64,000 nt of DNA, taken from NCBI GenBank assembly GCA_026008535.1, contig BRKX01000001.1, positions 35,045,317 through 35,109,316 on the forward strand. Reading direction: 5' to 3'. This document shows positions 44,391 to 57,125 of the stretch, piece after piece. Below the pieces are notes generated by a model. It had not been told where the DNA came from. It did no database searches and saw only the letters and a program-made list of their open reading frames with translations. This stretch comes from Perilla frutescens. Taxonomy: Eukaryota; Streptophyta; Magnoliopsida; Lamiales; Lamiaceae. The position numbers were made by a program, and so were the translations under genes. Every line of letters starts with the position of its first letter. Within the stretch, counting starts at the first letter, position 1.

Positions 44391-44405
44391 ATTTCGTCCT
44401 CGAAA

Positions 44406-47330
44406 TTAGCGTAACATTTCTGTTACATTAGGATATCGAGCTAAGATATCAACTTCTTTCTCCCAAGTGGCCTCTTCAGGTCCGTGTCGACTCCACTGCA
44501 CTTTTATTAAAGGATCCTCAATGGTTCGAAGAGTATGAACTCTTCTATCTAACACAGTGACTGGGACTTCTTCATACGTCAAGTCCTTAGAAACTTGCAT
44601 CGTGTCATATAAAATGAGATGACTAGGGTCAGACACATATCGTCTAAGCAACGACACATGGAAAACATCGTGCACACCAGCGAAATCCGAAGGTAGTGCT
44701 AGGCGATAAGTAACATCACCTATTTTCTCTAGAATCTCGAATAGTCCCACATAACGTGGCTGCAACTTACCCTTCTTTCAAAATCTAACCACTCCTCTCA
44801 TTAGTGCAATCTTCAAGAATACCTTGTCACCAATCTCAAAGCTCACATCTCTTCTCCTTGCGTCGGGATAAGATTTCTGACGATCTTGAGCTAACTTGAT
44901 TCTTCTTCTTATCTTCTCAATTACTTCCACCGTCTTCTCAATGAAAGAGTCGACGCTCTCCCAATTCATCCCAATGAATAGGAGATTTGCACTTCCTCCC
45001 GCACAATGCCTCGTACGGTGCCATTCCAATAGACGCTTGGAAACTATTATTGTAAGCAAACTCCACAAGTGGCAAGTGGCTCTCCCAACTTCCACCAAAA
45101 TCGAGAACACATGCACGAAGCATGTCCTCTAACGTATGAATGGTCCGCTCGGATTGACCATCGGATTGAGGATGATACGCCATGCTAAACTTTAACTGAG
45201 TCCCCATAGCTTCTTGCAGACTTTGCCAAAATTTGGACGTAAACCCTGTGTCAAGATCTGACACTATCGACATAGGAATGCCGTGAAGACATACTATCTT
45301 ATCGATATATATCTGAGCTAATCGATCCATGTTAAACGTCATTTTCACCAGAAGAAAATGAGCAGACTTGGTTAACCTATCGATAACAACCCAAATTGCA
45401 TGATGACCTCTAACTGACGGAGGTAATCCTACCACAAAGTCCATTGCAATGTGCTCCCACTTCCACTCGGGGATCACGAGTGGGTTCAACAATCCAGAAT
45501 GGCGTTGATGCTCGGCTTACACTTGTTGACAAGTGATACACTTCGATATGAATTGGCCAATCAACCTCTTCATATTTCTCCACCAGAAAATCATCTTCAA
45601 GTCTTTGAACATCTTCATGCCTCCTAGGTACACAAAATACAAATTATTATGTGCTTCTTCAAGAATCTTCCTTCTAAGTTCCTCGTTCTTCGGCACACAC
45701 AACCTTCCCTCGAAGAGTAATGTGCCATCATTTGCAATGGCAAATCCCTGAATAGAACCCTTCAATGCTCTTTTCTTCATTTTGCATAAGAAAGGATCGT
45801 CGACTTGTGCTTCACGAACTCGATCATGAATTAGTGGTCGAACCACTAAGGCTGCTAAAATCCTATGAGTGGTGTTGGAAGGATCCACCACCTCTAAGTT
45901 CAACTTCTCAAACTCCTTGATCAACTGCTTTTGCTTGGTTGAAAGATAGATTTTTCAGCTTAAGGCATCAACAACAACATTCGCCTTTCCAGGATGGTAT
46001 AAGGTCGTACAATCAAAATCCTTTACCAACTCTAACTAACTTCTTTGACGTACATTTAACTCCTTTTGAGTGAAGAAGTAATTCAAGCTTTTGTGATCGG
46101 TGTAGATCTCACACTTGCTTCTATAGAGATAATGCCTCCAGATCTTCAATGCATAAACCACGGCTGCTAACTCGAGATCATGCGTCAGATAATTATGCTC
46201 GTGAACCTTCAACTATCTCGATGCATACGCTACTACCTTTCTATATTGCATCAAATTGCAACCAAGTCCTTGCTTCGATGCGTCACTGTAGATGACAAAG
46301 CCTTCCATCCCATCAGGAATAGTCAACACCGGGGTTGACACAAGACGTTGCTTTAATTCTTGAAAACTCTGTTCACACTTCTCACTCCATTGGAACTTCT
46401 CATCCTTCCTTGTTAATCTCGTCAAAGAATTCGATATCTTGGAAAACCCCTCAATAAATCTTCTATAGTAACCCGCTAGTCCTAAGAAGCTTCGGACTTC
46501 ATTAACATTCGATGGCGTCTTCCAATTGCTAACAGCTTCCACCTTCAACGGATCTACTTCGATTCCATTTGATGTCATCACGTGGCCAAGGAATGCCACT
46601 TGCTCTAACTAGAACTCGCACTTTGGAAATTTTGCATACAACTCTTCTTTCCTTAGTGTCTCCAATAAGATTCTGAGATGCTCAGCGTGTTGCTCCTTGC
46701 TTCTGGAATAAATCAAGATATCATCGATGAAGACTATTACGAACTGGTCGAGGTACGGATGGAAAACTCGATTCATCAAGTCCATGAAGACTCCAGGCGC
46801 ATTGGTCAATCCAAAAGGTACCACCGTGAACTCATAGTGACCATATCGTGTTCTAAATGCCGTCTTTGGGATGTCACTCTCCTTGATCTTCAATTGATGA
46901 TAGCCGGACTTCAAGTCGATCTTTGAAAACACGCCGGTTTCCTTTAGTTGATCAAACAATTCTTCAATTCTCGGCAGCGGATACTTGTTCTTGGTCGTCA
47001 ACCGGTTCAATTCTCTATAATCAAGACACATCCGCATGGATCCATCATTTTTCTTCACGAAAAGCATAGGTGCTCCCCATGGTGAGACACTTGGTCGGAT
47101 TATTTTGTTGTCAAGCAACTCTTGAAGTTGAACTTTGAGCTCTTGCAAGTCCTTTGGCGCCATTCTATACGGAGCTTTAGATATTGGTGCCGCACCTGAC
47201 ACTAGGTCGATGGTGAACTCGATCTGACGGTCTGGACGAATCCCTGGCCACTCGTCTGGGAATACGTCGGGAAATTCATTCACCACTAGTACGTCTGACA
47301 CTCGCATCAGTTCAACGATTTGGAAACTCT
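44406..47330 (-). pseudogene. G1' gypsy RT-RNase H-integrase-chromodomain (Tekay/Del-like)
   Basis: Large - strand pol remnant. The RT (from 47330) has VVNEFPDVFPDE, GAPMLFVKKNDGSMRMCLDY, IDLKSGYHQLKI and FVIVFIDDILIYS. RNase H follows with FVIYSDASKQGLG and IYTDHKSLNYFF. The integrase zinc domain has EEAHNNLYFVY with Tyr where the second His is expected, then CITCQ. The DDE core is WVVIDRLTKSAHF, IVSDLDTGF and HPQSDGQSERTI. At the end, LIKVQWSRHGPEEATWE is the chromodomain-like tail of Tekay/Del chromoviruses. Several stops are seen (46606, 46210, 45514) and one frameshift near 44940. It begins where G1 at 17700 leaves off in domain order, so it supplies the complementary half of the same lineage. 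Confidence 0.9.
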
Positions 47331-47384
47331 AATACATTTCAACCTGGGAGTTCTTTAAACCCCAATAGAAATGTACACACAAGA

Positions 47385-47870
47385 TTGTATTATGCACGAC
47401 AACATAGTTCAATCTCTCTAAAGAAATTCACTCCAAGTGACCTTGCAACCCAGTACAATGAGTTTTTAAACTCAAGGGATGAATCGAGATTCAATCCCAG
47501 TTACAACTGGTTTGCAAATTGGCCATACCACAAAGGCCAAAAAGCTCAGAGTCAAATGGTCAGATGAAATTGGCCAACACAGAGAGCATCAAGGTCACAA
47601 GATGAGAGGATATTACTTGAAGTCTTTTATCCAGAATCTCATCAGAGGTATAGGTCACAGGGCTTAACTCTCAGTCGAAGATTTATAAGAAGTCCGATGC
47701 ATATCCAGAGATCTAATTCTGAAGGATCTCTTGGAAAAGAAAAGCTAAAAGTGTGGCATATGTGGATTTCCAAACACATGATTAACCTCTCAGGACCCGA
47801 TATCATGCGGGTACCTAAACCCTGACTTTTGATTTGCAGAGAAAGTGCATCCTATCTAAGAAAATGGTCA
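47385..47870 (+). pseudogene. C2 copia gag tail and linker
   Basis: Matches the C1 linker at 3480-3830 (DESRFNPSYNWFANWPYHKG). The upstream gag with its zinc knuckle and coiled coil is missing, cut at the junction with G1' near 47340. Confidence 0.6.
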
Positions 47871-47871
47871 A

Positions 47872-49475
47872 AGATACTTGGTATCTGGATAGCGGGTGCT
47901 CGAAACATATGACCGGAGATAAGAATAATCTTGACAGTTATTAAGAGATTAAGGGACCACTAGTCACTTTTAAAGATAACTCATAAAGCCAAACCATTGA
48001 AGAAGGGTTCGTGGTCAAAGGAAAAGTTATCGTCAATAGCGTGTCACATGTTGAAGGACTGAAGCACAAACTGCTGAGCATCAGTCAGCTTTGTGACAAT
48101 AGGTACTCAGTCAACTTCAGCAATAGCTCATGTGACATCAGAGACAAGTCAACTGGAGCCATACTTTTGACTCGAGTAAGAAAGGGCAACATGTATGTAG
48201 TTGACTGGTCAACCGACTATTCAGAAGCTTGCTTTCTCTCCAAAGGATCAAATTAAGCAAGCTGGCTATGGCATCGACGACTGAACCATCTCAACTTCAA
48301 AACTATCAATTACATGGGCAAGAAAGAGCTAGTTAATGGACTTCCCAAGGAGATCTACAAGAAAACTAGCATCTGTGGACCATGCCAGAAAGGGAAGCAG
48401 ATGAAGTCGTCATTCAAAAATAAAAGACATCCTCAAGGAACAACTGACATTCTTCAGTTGCTTCACATGGGACCTATTTGGACCTGTGAAGCCACCAATC
48501 CATAGAGGCAAAAATTTTACACTTGTAGTAGATAACTACTCAAGGTATACCAGGGTGGAGTTCCTGAAAAGTAAGGATGAGACTTTTGAGAAGCTATCAA
48601 CATTGATCAGAAGATTAGACACTAACAAGGGAACTGAATTTGTCAATCAGCAAATGATCAAGTTCTTGAGTGAACTGGAAATCACTCATAAACACTCTAC
48701 TGCAAGAACTCCTCAACAAAATGGTATAGCTGAAAGGAGAAATTGCATGCTAAAGGAGACAGCTAGAGCAATGGTAGCAGATGCCAACATAGTCGAATGC
48801 TATTAGGCAGAGGCAGTTAACATAGCCTGCCATACACAATACAGAAGTGCCATAGTCATTAGCCATGGCAAAATGCCTTAAGAGCTATTCAAGGGTCGTA
48901 ACCGTTCTATCTCTTACTTTAAGATATTTGGCTGCAAATGTTTTATCCACAACAATGGCAAATCCCAACTGAAAACTTGCAGTGCCAAAGCTGATGAGGG
49001 AATCTTTCTCGGCTATAATGCCCCTCATTATCAAGCTTACAGAGTGTTCAACAAAAGAACACTGGTTGTGAAAGTAACATGTCATATGGTATTTGATGAG
49101 CTTGCTGATGAGTACAAAAACAAGAAGGAGAACTGTACATTAGAACAAGCATTGCCTAGTGAAAGCCTGCTTGACTATGTTGATCACATTGTCCCAGAGC
49201 AGTTTGAAGCTTTACTAGAAGATGGCATTGAAACTGATTCTAAACCAGTTGGAGATAACTTGGTCAATAAGGACAAAAATTGTCATAAAACCTCAAACCC
49301 AATAACTAAAACATATGGAAGAATTAGTGAAAATGAAGAACAAGCTGAAGCCGAGACAGCAGCTGATGGACCAGCCAAAAAATCAGCTGAAAGAGCAGCT
49401 GAAGGATCAGTTGATGGAACAACTGATAAAGCAGCTGAAGGCATAGCAGAAGCAACCATTCCTAAATGGCTCTGA
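47872..49475 (+). pseudogene. C2 copia protease and integrase
   Basis: The protease keeps WYLDSGCSKHMTGD. The GAG-pre-integrase part has WLWHRRLNHLNF and CGPCQKGKQ. A one-base gain near 48470 shifts the frame (HMGPIWT for the HMDLFGP seen in C1). The integrase shows FTLVVDNYSRYTRVEF, then a short deletion that removes the second catalytic Asp region (RRLDTNKGTEFVN), then ARTPQQNGIAERRNCML. The tail ends in an Ala/Glu-rich linker. It is a close relative of C1 with its own set of lesions. Confidence 0.85.
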
Positions 49476-49572
49476 AGCTATCAAGTCGACAAAAATTATT
49501 CGAGATCCAAGAAACAGAGTTCAGGCCAGATGGTCAACAGAGCATGCACTCTTCACATGCTTCATCTCATAG

Positions 49573-50953
49573 ATGAAACTAGCCAACGTCAAAGAAGAGC
49601 TTGAAGACTCAGACTTGATTATAGCAATGAAAGAAAAGTTGAACCAGTTCATAAAAAATGACGTATGGTTTCTTATTGATACGCCAAAAACTCATAAAGT
49701 TATTGGGACTAAATGGGTCTTTCGCAACAAACTGGAAGAACAAGGTGTGATCACAAAGAACAAGGCCAGACTGGTAGCCAAAGGTTACTCATAAAGTGAG
49801 GGATCGACTTTGATGAGACATTCGCACCAGTTGCAAGATTGGAGGCCATCAGATTGCTCCTTGCCTATGTAGCTCACAACAATTTCACGATCTATCAAAT
49901 AGATGTGAAAAGTGAATTCTTGCAAAGGAGTCATCGATCGTACTATATTCAGAATAAACGATCAATTGAGATCTTGATGGTTCAAAGTTATGTGGATGGC
50001 ATAATTTTTGGATCCAAGAGAAAAGATCTCTGCACTCAATTTGCTCAACTGATGCAAATCGAATTCGAGATGAGCATGATGGGAGAAATGACATTCTTCC
50101 TAGGACTCTAAGTGAAGCATCTTGTAGACAGAATCTTCATTAACCAAGGAGCTTTTCAAGAAATTTGGAACCGATAAGAGAAAATCTCTCAAAATTCCAA
50201 TAAATAAATCAGTGCAACTGACTCTCGATGAAGAACGATAATTAGTCAACCATACACACTATAGAGGAATCATTGGATCCCTTCTCTACCTAACCACCAG
50301 CCGACCAGACATCTCCTACTCAGTCGGACTGTGTGCATGATTCCAAGCCTATCCAAAGAAAAGTCATCTCGAAGCAGAAAAGAGGATCATCAAGTACCTC
50401 AAGGGAACTATAAATCTTGGGCTATGGTATCCGAGAGATGCTAGTAAATCTAATCAGCTATTCAGATTCAGATTTCGGAGGATGCAAAATTGATAGAAAA
50501 AGCATCGGTGGAACAAACTGATATCCTAGTTTAGCAAGAAGCAACACTCAGTTTCCACGTCAACAATTGAAGCTGAGCATATAGCTACTGGAAGCTGTTG
50601 TGCTCAAATCTTATGGATGAAGCAACAGCTCAAGGATTACAAGATGGAGACTGAAAAAGTGACACTCTACTGTGATAACAATAGTGCTATTGCAATATCT
50701 CAAAATCCAGTATTACATTCAAGGACGAAGCACATTGATATCAGGCACCACTTCATCAGAGATCATATTGAGAAGAAAGACATGTGTATCAAATATGTCA
50801 ACATGGAGAAGTAGATAGCCGATATCTTAACCAAGCCATTTCCAGAAGCTAGATTTATTGAGCTATGCATCCAATTGGGATTGCTCGAACTGGCTTTAAA
50901 GGAAGATGATGATCATCCAAAAAAAAGGAGTGAAGGGGAGCACTTCAGCTGAT
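49573..50953 (+). pseudogene. C2 copia reverse transcriptase and RNase H, internally deleted
   Basis: The RT starts VWFLIDTPKTHKVIGTKWVF and loses one base near 49805. Between VKSEFLQ and RSIEILMVQ a deletion removes about 190 bp that in C1 encode the GLKQAPRVW region. The active site reads Y-V-D-G instead of Y-V-D-D. The RNase H (50240-50900) has several stops and a small deletion but keeps FGGCKIDRKS, SRTKHIDIRHHFI and IADILTKPF. The frame ends near 50950. Confidence 0.85.
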
Positions 50954-51424
50954 GATGAGAACTAACCCAAGATGGCATCAGTAAACTAAGCTTTAGAACT
51001 TAAACTGATGAGCCAATATTAGTTCTAAATAAATGGTAAAGGCTACAAGAAAGCTGACGGATGAAAAATGAGTAAACTGATTAGAGAAGACATCAGTTCT
51101 CAACCAGTCATATTCAATCGATGAGTGCAGTTGAATTAAAAATTGACTAAAGAAAGCAAAGCTTCAGCTAAAAGAAGTAGCTAACAAGCTTAGGCGGAGC
51201 AAAACTGAAGAGGACAGCTTAAACCTGACAAGGAGTCAAAGCTGAAGAGACTCCAGCTAGAACTGATCATTCCAAGCTAAGAAGATCATCAGTCCAGAAA
51301 GAAACTAATGACGTCAGCCGCTCATTGCCACGTGGAGACTGGAGGAGAGCCAATATAAGATAATTTTAAAGTTAAATTATGATCGAATTCTTTTTTATCG
51401 TTAGATTAACCTATCACTTGAGTC

Positions 51425-51431
51425 TATAAAT
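51425..51431 (+). promoter_or_regulatory. TATA-like box before ORF3 of C2
   Basis: TATAAAT in GAGTCTATAAATAAGTTAG, 132 bp before the ORF3 start codon and about 470 bp after pol. It sits at the same relative place as the C1 box at 9982. Confidence 0.5.
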
Positions 51432-51556
51432 AAGTTAGTTGTTTCTCCCAAATCCCTCACACAGTTGACCAAAGAACTTAATCATTTAGTCTCTCAAAAT
51501 TTATCCAAAATTTATTTTCTCAGAAATCTCCCATATCTTCCCAAAACTCTTCCTCG

Positions 51557-52999
51557 ATGACTCAATTCTCTGCCAATGAACATTGAAGAAAGTATAACTT
51601 CAAACTCTCTAGTGAGGACTCTACTGCATTTAGAGAGAACCTATACCATGACAAATTCCTTAATCCTGTGGCTTTTAGAGAATCCTGTAGTAACTCAGAA
51701 CTATGTAAATTGATCATCACATTAGTAAAGAAAGCCAAGCTAAAAACCTTCACTGAGAGAGCTCCCTAAAAAATCTATCGTGAGACCGTGGTAGAGTTCT
51801 TTCTGAACTCAAAATACCGATAAAATCCTCAGGAAAGCATCACTGAAGTAAGAGGAAGAGAAATCTCTATCACTCCAATGATCCTCCAGAAGATTTTCAA
51901 AATTGCAACTGGTGGCAAGAAGATTGAAGATGTGTGGGTAAATCCTGAACCACACTACAATGAGTGGAAGAAGAAGTCAATCACTCAAGGGTATCCTAGC
52001 AATCACATGATAACCAGATTCAAAGATGAATATCAAGTGTTAGCCATGATAGCCACCAAGATGCTCACTGGACCAATAGGAAGCCTTTCAGAGATGATCG
52101 TGCCCAGATATCGAATCAGCAAGGCCATTTGCAATGAAATGAAGATATATTAGGCACAACACTTCTGTGATCAGCTGAAGAAATACGTGGATATTATCGA
52201 AACAAAAACCGTCATGGACAAAAGATTTCCACAAAAGATATCCTTCTTGAACTGAGTCAGCCTAATTCTGGAAAATCAGCTTCCATAATTAATGATGGAG
52301 GAAACCTTAGTTGAGCCAGTCAATCCTGATAACTTTCTACCAAAGTCAATCAGACGAACAACAAAGCTGCCAATATATATCAGAGAATAACAAACTCGGG
52401 AGAAATCAATTAAGGCACCAGAAGTCCTTGAAATAGGGAAGACAAAGATGATTGAACCAATCAAAATGGAATTATCACACTCTGATGAAGAACTTCCAAT
52501 GTTCCTATCTATGGATCATAAAGAGAAGGGACATGATAAATCAAGTACAGTCAAAAAGACTGCTGGAATGCTAGTTCAAATTGAGTCTACTAAAAGGAAA
52601 GCTCGAGAAAGCTCAACATCAATTCAGCCAAAGAACTCAACACAAGGGATGAAAGAGACTAAAGAAAAGACAACAACAGACTCAACGACTAAAACAACTG
52701 ACAACATTCGGCGAGACACACTACCCAGTTGTCTATCAGTTCAACCTTTCAATCATTATGAAGAACTGATCAAACATCTGCAAGACCAGGTAAGACAGCT
52801 ATCTGAGTGAATTAAGGAGCTTCAAGCTCACACTGGACTAAAGACTTCTGAAGAAGGACTTCACAAATAAAAATCATATAGTTCTAGAGAGCCAGCCCCC
52901 AAGAAAAGAATAAACTGGTTGCAAGAAGACCTGAAGGCTCCAAAACTCAGCTGACTAGACGCCTTAGGAAAACTTCTTGTAAATCAGTTTGTTTCTTAA
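51557..52999 (+). pseudogene. ORF3 of C2, shorter relative of the C1 ORF3
   Basis: One frame from ATG 51557 to TAA 52999 (480 codons) with about ten stops and no frameshift. It shares with C1 ORF3 the blocks DKFLNPVAFRESCSNSELC, VVEFFLNSK, EVRGREISITPMILQKIFK and GPIGSLSEM. The coiled-coil-like end (HYEELIKHLQDQVRQLSE, IKELQAHTGL) is also shared. The middle part with the SFWRRKERW block is missing. AATAAA-like signals follow at 53008-53030. Confidence 0.7.
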
Positions 53000-53138
53000 A
53001 TATTTTTATAAATAAAATTATTTTATCTTAAATAAATGATTGGGTTAGTATATTTTATTTTTTGACCGCTGGTCCTAAGCTCAAAATCAAAAGCCAAAAG
53101 AAAATGACAAGGAAAATTTAATTTTTTCAACTAATACA

Positions 53139-53146
53139 TATATAAG
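53139..53146 (+). promoter_or_regulatory. TATA-like box before ORF3-like copy E
   Basis: TATATAAG in CATATATAAGTCTCTTTCC, about 155 bp before the first recognisable codons of copy E. Confidence 0.4.
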
Positions 53147-53293
53147 TCTCTTTCCTCATAATTGATTCTTAAGGAATCAAACAACTCTTTTCTTCTGGTC
53201 AATCTTCACAAGATCAGAATTCTGCACTACCTAGAAACTCCTCCAAGATTCTTTAGACAAAACTTGGTAAGTGAGTTCTTACTTTAAGCAAAG

Positions 53294-54916
53294 GTCACTA
53301 TAGCCGGGAAGCTCATACAATTAGTGATTCAAGGAAAGAAACTCCAAATCACTGAAAGAAAGGTTGCAAAAATCTTTCAACTTCCTAGAAAAGGCTCCAG
53401 GGTTCAAGATCTGAAAGATTCAGCTGAACCTTACTGGAAAGAATAGTGTGCTTCAAATTGCTCCAAGCAATCTAGTTTTACCACAACCAAAACTGATTTG
53501 AAGCCCGAGTATGGAGTCATGCTTGATATCACGAATAAAATGATGCTCGGCGCCATTGGAAGCCTGAGTCAGTTGACTCAAGAAAAATACAAGGTAATGA
53601 TACACATTGTTGAAGGATTGGAAGCTAACTAGGAAGAGTTTTTCTTCTCCCAATTCAAGCATCAAGTCATCAAAGCTGCCGACTCAAAAAGGACTGGGAA
53701 ATTTGAGTCGAAAGTAGGACTTGTTCTAAGAATATGCAAGCTCTTGAAAGATATATTGAATCTTCCATATGATGACGCACTACCAATCCTCATATCCGAC
53801 TAGATTCCCAAGAAAGGAAAAGCACATCTTAAGTCACCCAAGAAGATGAGGAGATCTAAAGCCAAGTCTGGCAATACAACTTCAAACAGTTTAGATGCTA
53901 ATGAAGTTCCCTCTCCTCACTCCAAAAAGGGATCATCAGTTGCCTTCAAACCCTGCGCTGATCTAGATGAGCTCATTGCCTTCACCAGAATCCCTCATCC
54001 AAATTATGGAGCTGAGTACTTTAGGAGAGCCTGCCCTCCTCTCCAGCTGACTAAAGACAACATTTGCACATTTTATAGTGGTGAATATGAAGTCAAGAGT
54101 GGTTAGAAGGATGTAACGAATCTCCTTCTGACTCACTTCACTTATATTGCCAAGCAAGACAACCAATTGTTCAAACAACTGAACTGGTACTTTTATTGGT
54201 ATAACTGGAGACATTCAATGTCAATCCAGTCACATTTCTTGCTGACAACCTTTCATAGTATGAGCTTTTGGCAACATGAAGAGAGTTGGAGTCTCAAATA
54301 GATTGGAGCCTCAAATCCATTTCCTCCAAATATTGTGCAAGTCCAACGTATTATAAAGCAGCGACTTGATAACAACATTCCAGCTAAGGCCCTGCTAGCT
54401 GATGTTCAAGCCAGCTTGAGATCGCAAAGAGTTGCAACTGAAAAAAATTTTGCCAACAATCCAGTCGATCAATGTTGCCTACAACCGAATCTTTATCCAA
54501 TTCAGTCAGAAAAGGCATATCTACAAGTTGTAGATACCACTGAAGAGATAGACCAAAATATTTCTCATACTCAAGTAGTGGTAACTCCAAAGAGTCAACA
54601 TCCCCAACAAAGTGGAGCCAAAGACGATGAAGATACTGCCACGTCTCTAGATCTCCTATCCAGAGGCTATGTTACTTCTCTTATCAAGTCTTGCTCAAGA
54701 GCTGGAAAACTGATGATTAATCTGTCCAGCTCATCCTGCAGAGGAATTAAAGAGCTGACCACCTTCAAGCTGACCGCCTCTGCAGTTGCTCTTAAGCAAC
54801 TTCAGCATGCTGAGACTCTAGCTAGAACTGATTCCTTACAGGACATCATTAATTCAGCTTCCAAAGGGAAACGATCCAATAGCTCTAGAGAAAGTGGTGA
54901 AGCTAGTCCAATTTGA
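53294..54916 (+). pseudogene. ORF3-like copy E, N-terminus missing
   Basis: One frame with about five stops and no frameshift. It begins in the middle of the family (KKLQITERKVAKIFQLPRKG). It then shows MMLGAIGSLSQLTQEKYK, a Lys/Ser-rich linker, AEYFRRACPPLQLTKDNI and FHSMSFWQHEESWSLK, the counterparts of ADFFKTACPPMGETEENI and FHGMSFWRRKERW in C1 ORF3. The two copies have diverged widely, so this is not a recent duplicate. No pol lies directly upstream; the frame becomes unclear after 54916. Confidence 0.65.
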
Positions 54917-55571
54917 CCAGTCAAGAAGAGGAAATTGACAAAAACTCAATCAACAGCTGCTCAACAAAACTGAGTAAATTAGTTAAAGGCGACATCATCA
55001 GTTTAGCAAGAAATTGATGTCTCGACCTCCAAGTCCCTCCTCTCATCAGCTGCCTGATCAATCCTCTTTGATAAGCTTCTCTACTCTCTATTCCTCACAA
55101 CTTATTTTTGAAAAAGTTATCGTGAATATTTCAAATAAGCTTACTGTTCAACTGAACTGCCATTTAAGTCTCTATACTCAACATTAAAGTATAAAGAGAT
55201 GAATTTTTTGAGGGATATAAATAGCAAACCTTCTGGTAAAATATTTTGCAATTTATGGCAACTACTCAGATTTTCAAACCTTTAGATTTCAGCTGCTTGA
55301 TCAAAAAGCAATAATCCAAGTGGACGACTGAGATGCATGTATCATTAATTCAGCTAACTTACTTTCAAATCAGATAGCTGATCAGCTAGTAAGCACTCGA
55401 TTGCTCTGGTTTAATGCATGCAAATTTAATGCTTTTAAAAGCAGTGGATAAGTTGAATGAAAATAAGAACTCTTAACAGAGACAAAAACTCTCACTCTAA
55501 CTTTTTCATTTCTTCTCCTTATCTTCTCACTTATCCAAAACCCCTTCCTTCTCATATCATATCATCGAAAA
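54917..55571 (+). other. Spacer between ORF3-like copies E and F
   Basis: AT-rich, non-coding, with AACTGA/CAGCTGA motifs like the C1 spacer and a TATA-like TATAAATA at 55216-55223. I see no other gene. Confidence 0.5.
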
Positions 55572-56860
55572 ATGGCTTCATCATTCTACTCGATGAATAT
55601 GAAGCTTCTAAAATAGAAGCTCATAACGAATAAGTTCAATGACCGAGAGTTTCTTCAAGCTCAAATCAGTCCTGAGAAGACTAGCATAATCTTTCACTTG
55701 TTGAAGACATGCGGGCTTTTATCTTTCATGAAAACACAACCCTAGAGGAAGCATCTTCCGCTTGTAGCTGAGTTCTACTAATATGCGGAAATCTCTAGAC
55801 AAAATATACTATCTGTTGTCGACGATCAGGTTATCATCATCAACAAAGATGTGTTAACCAATCTGTTTCAACTCCCCATTAAAGGCCCGAAGGTGGTTGA
55901 ACTAGTGCTTCCTTCAAACATAGAGTTGTGGATTGACTGGAAGCTTCCACACGTTGATCACCGAGACTTTTTAAATAATTGAAAAGATAGTCTATCTCTA
56001 ACCATGGTCCAGATCTTGGACATTGTGATGCATATTTTTTTGAGCAGCATCACCAACGAGCAGTTAAATGATAACACCTCTCATCTCATGGCCATCATAT
56101 ATTACGGATGTAAGGCTGATTGGGCATCCTTTATATTAGTTCAGTTTCACAGTCATGTGAGGCGTGCTGAGATTGATCTAACCTTTGGCACATTCAGAGC
56201 CAAGTTAGGATTTGTTAATCGACTCAGTCATATCACCTCGGAGCAGCTTGAAACAGTTCCTGGTGGATATTTTCTCACCAGAAGAGATCTCCTTCCTACA
56301 TTTTACATTCACCACAAACATCAAGACTTCAGCTCATGGAGGACCACAACCCAGCTAAAGAAAAGCAGCGACTCCTTTATACTGACCCTCCAACTGATGT
56401 AGATCAGTCCTTGACTGACGATGACTCTTTGACTTATATAAGTGATGAGTCTACTGCACCTGCAACCAGCGAACCTCCTTATATCACTGTCCCATAAACT
56501 TTCGAAGAAGGCTTCCATGCAAGCCTTGACCAATAACTAGAAAGTTGTTTTGGTCAAATAAGGGATCACAGTCCCTTTCTCTTCAAACATCTTCGAAGAT
56601 ATCTCTAGTATCACCTGTGGAGATACTAGGTGGATGATGCCACGATGCTAATGATGGCAGACAAGTGAGGCTACTCATACTGGATTTAGGAAGGTCAATG
56701 GAAAAAGAGCTAGATGAACTATCCGCTCGATACACCTCCATCAGTTCCAGAAATCATGGATTCCATGATTAAGAGGTTTCAAACCTCGGTGCCTCATAAT
56801 GCACCCCTTCCGAAACATGAGCCCTCCAATTCATCGACAACTCCTCTTTAAAAGGATGCC
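55572..56860 (+). pseudogene. ORF3-like copy F
   Basis: ATG at 55572 (MASSFYSMNMKLLK). The family order is kept: LVAEFY, DDQVIIINKDVLTNLFQLP, WIDWKLPHVDHRDF, a YYGCKADWASFILVQFHSHV block, and after a frameshift near 56320 an acidic region. LFKHLRRYL and GYSYWI then match the SRYVYWYL and SFW region of C1 ORF3. About ten stops are present. A TATA-like box lies at 55216. Confidence 0.6.
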
Positions 56861-57102
56861 CCATCACTATACCGGATAAGCCACTTCTTGAACTCATATC
56901 AGCTTCTTTTCTTAGGTAAGATCCACTCTTTCTCTCAAATCTTGACCAACTGATGATGACAGAGGAGTCATATACATGGTTGTCTACTTCTATGCCTGCA
57001 CCCTAAGCTCCCCACATCAGCAACAACTTGCTGGCCACTTCTTTCTCTCATCTGCCACAGTTGTGACTGCCAAACTATGACTTCCATCATCTCACCCTTT
57101 TG

Positions 57103-57125
57103 GATGATGCCAAAACGGGAGAATG
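57103..57125 (+). other. Polypurine-tract-like end of a copia internal region
   Basis: TTGGATGATGCCAAAACGGG followed by AGAA. A GATGATGCCAAA...GGGGGAGA string is common near the 3' end of plant copia elements with an extra ORF, so this could close the element that carries copy F. No LTR match to C1 was found after it. Confidence 0.4.
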
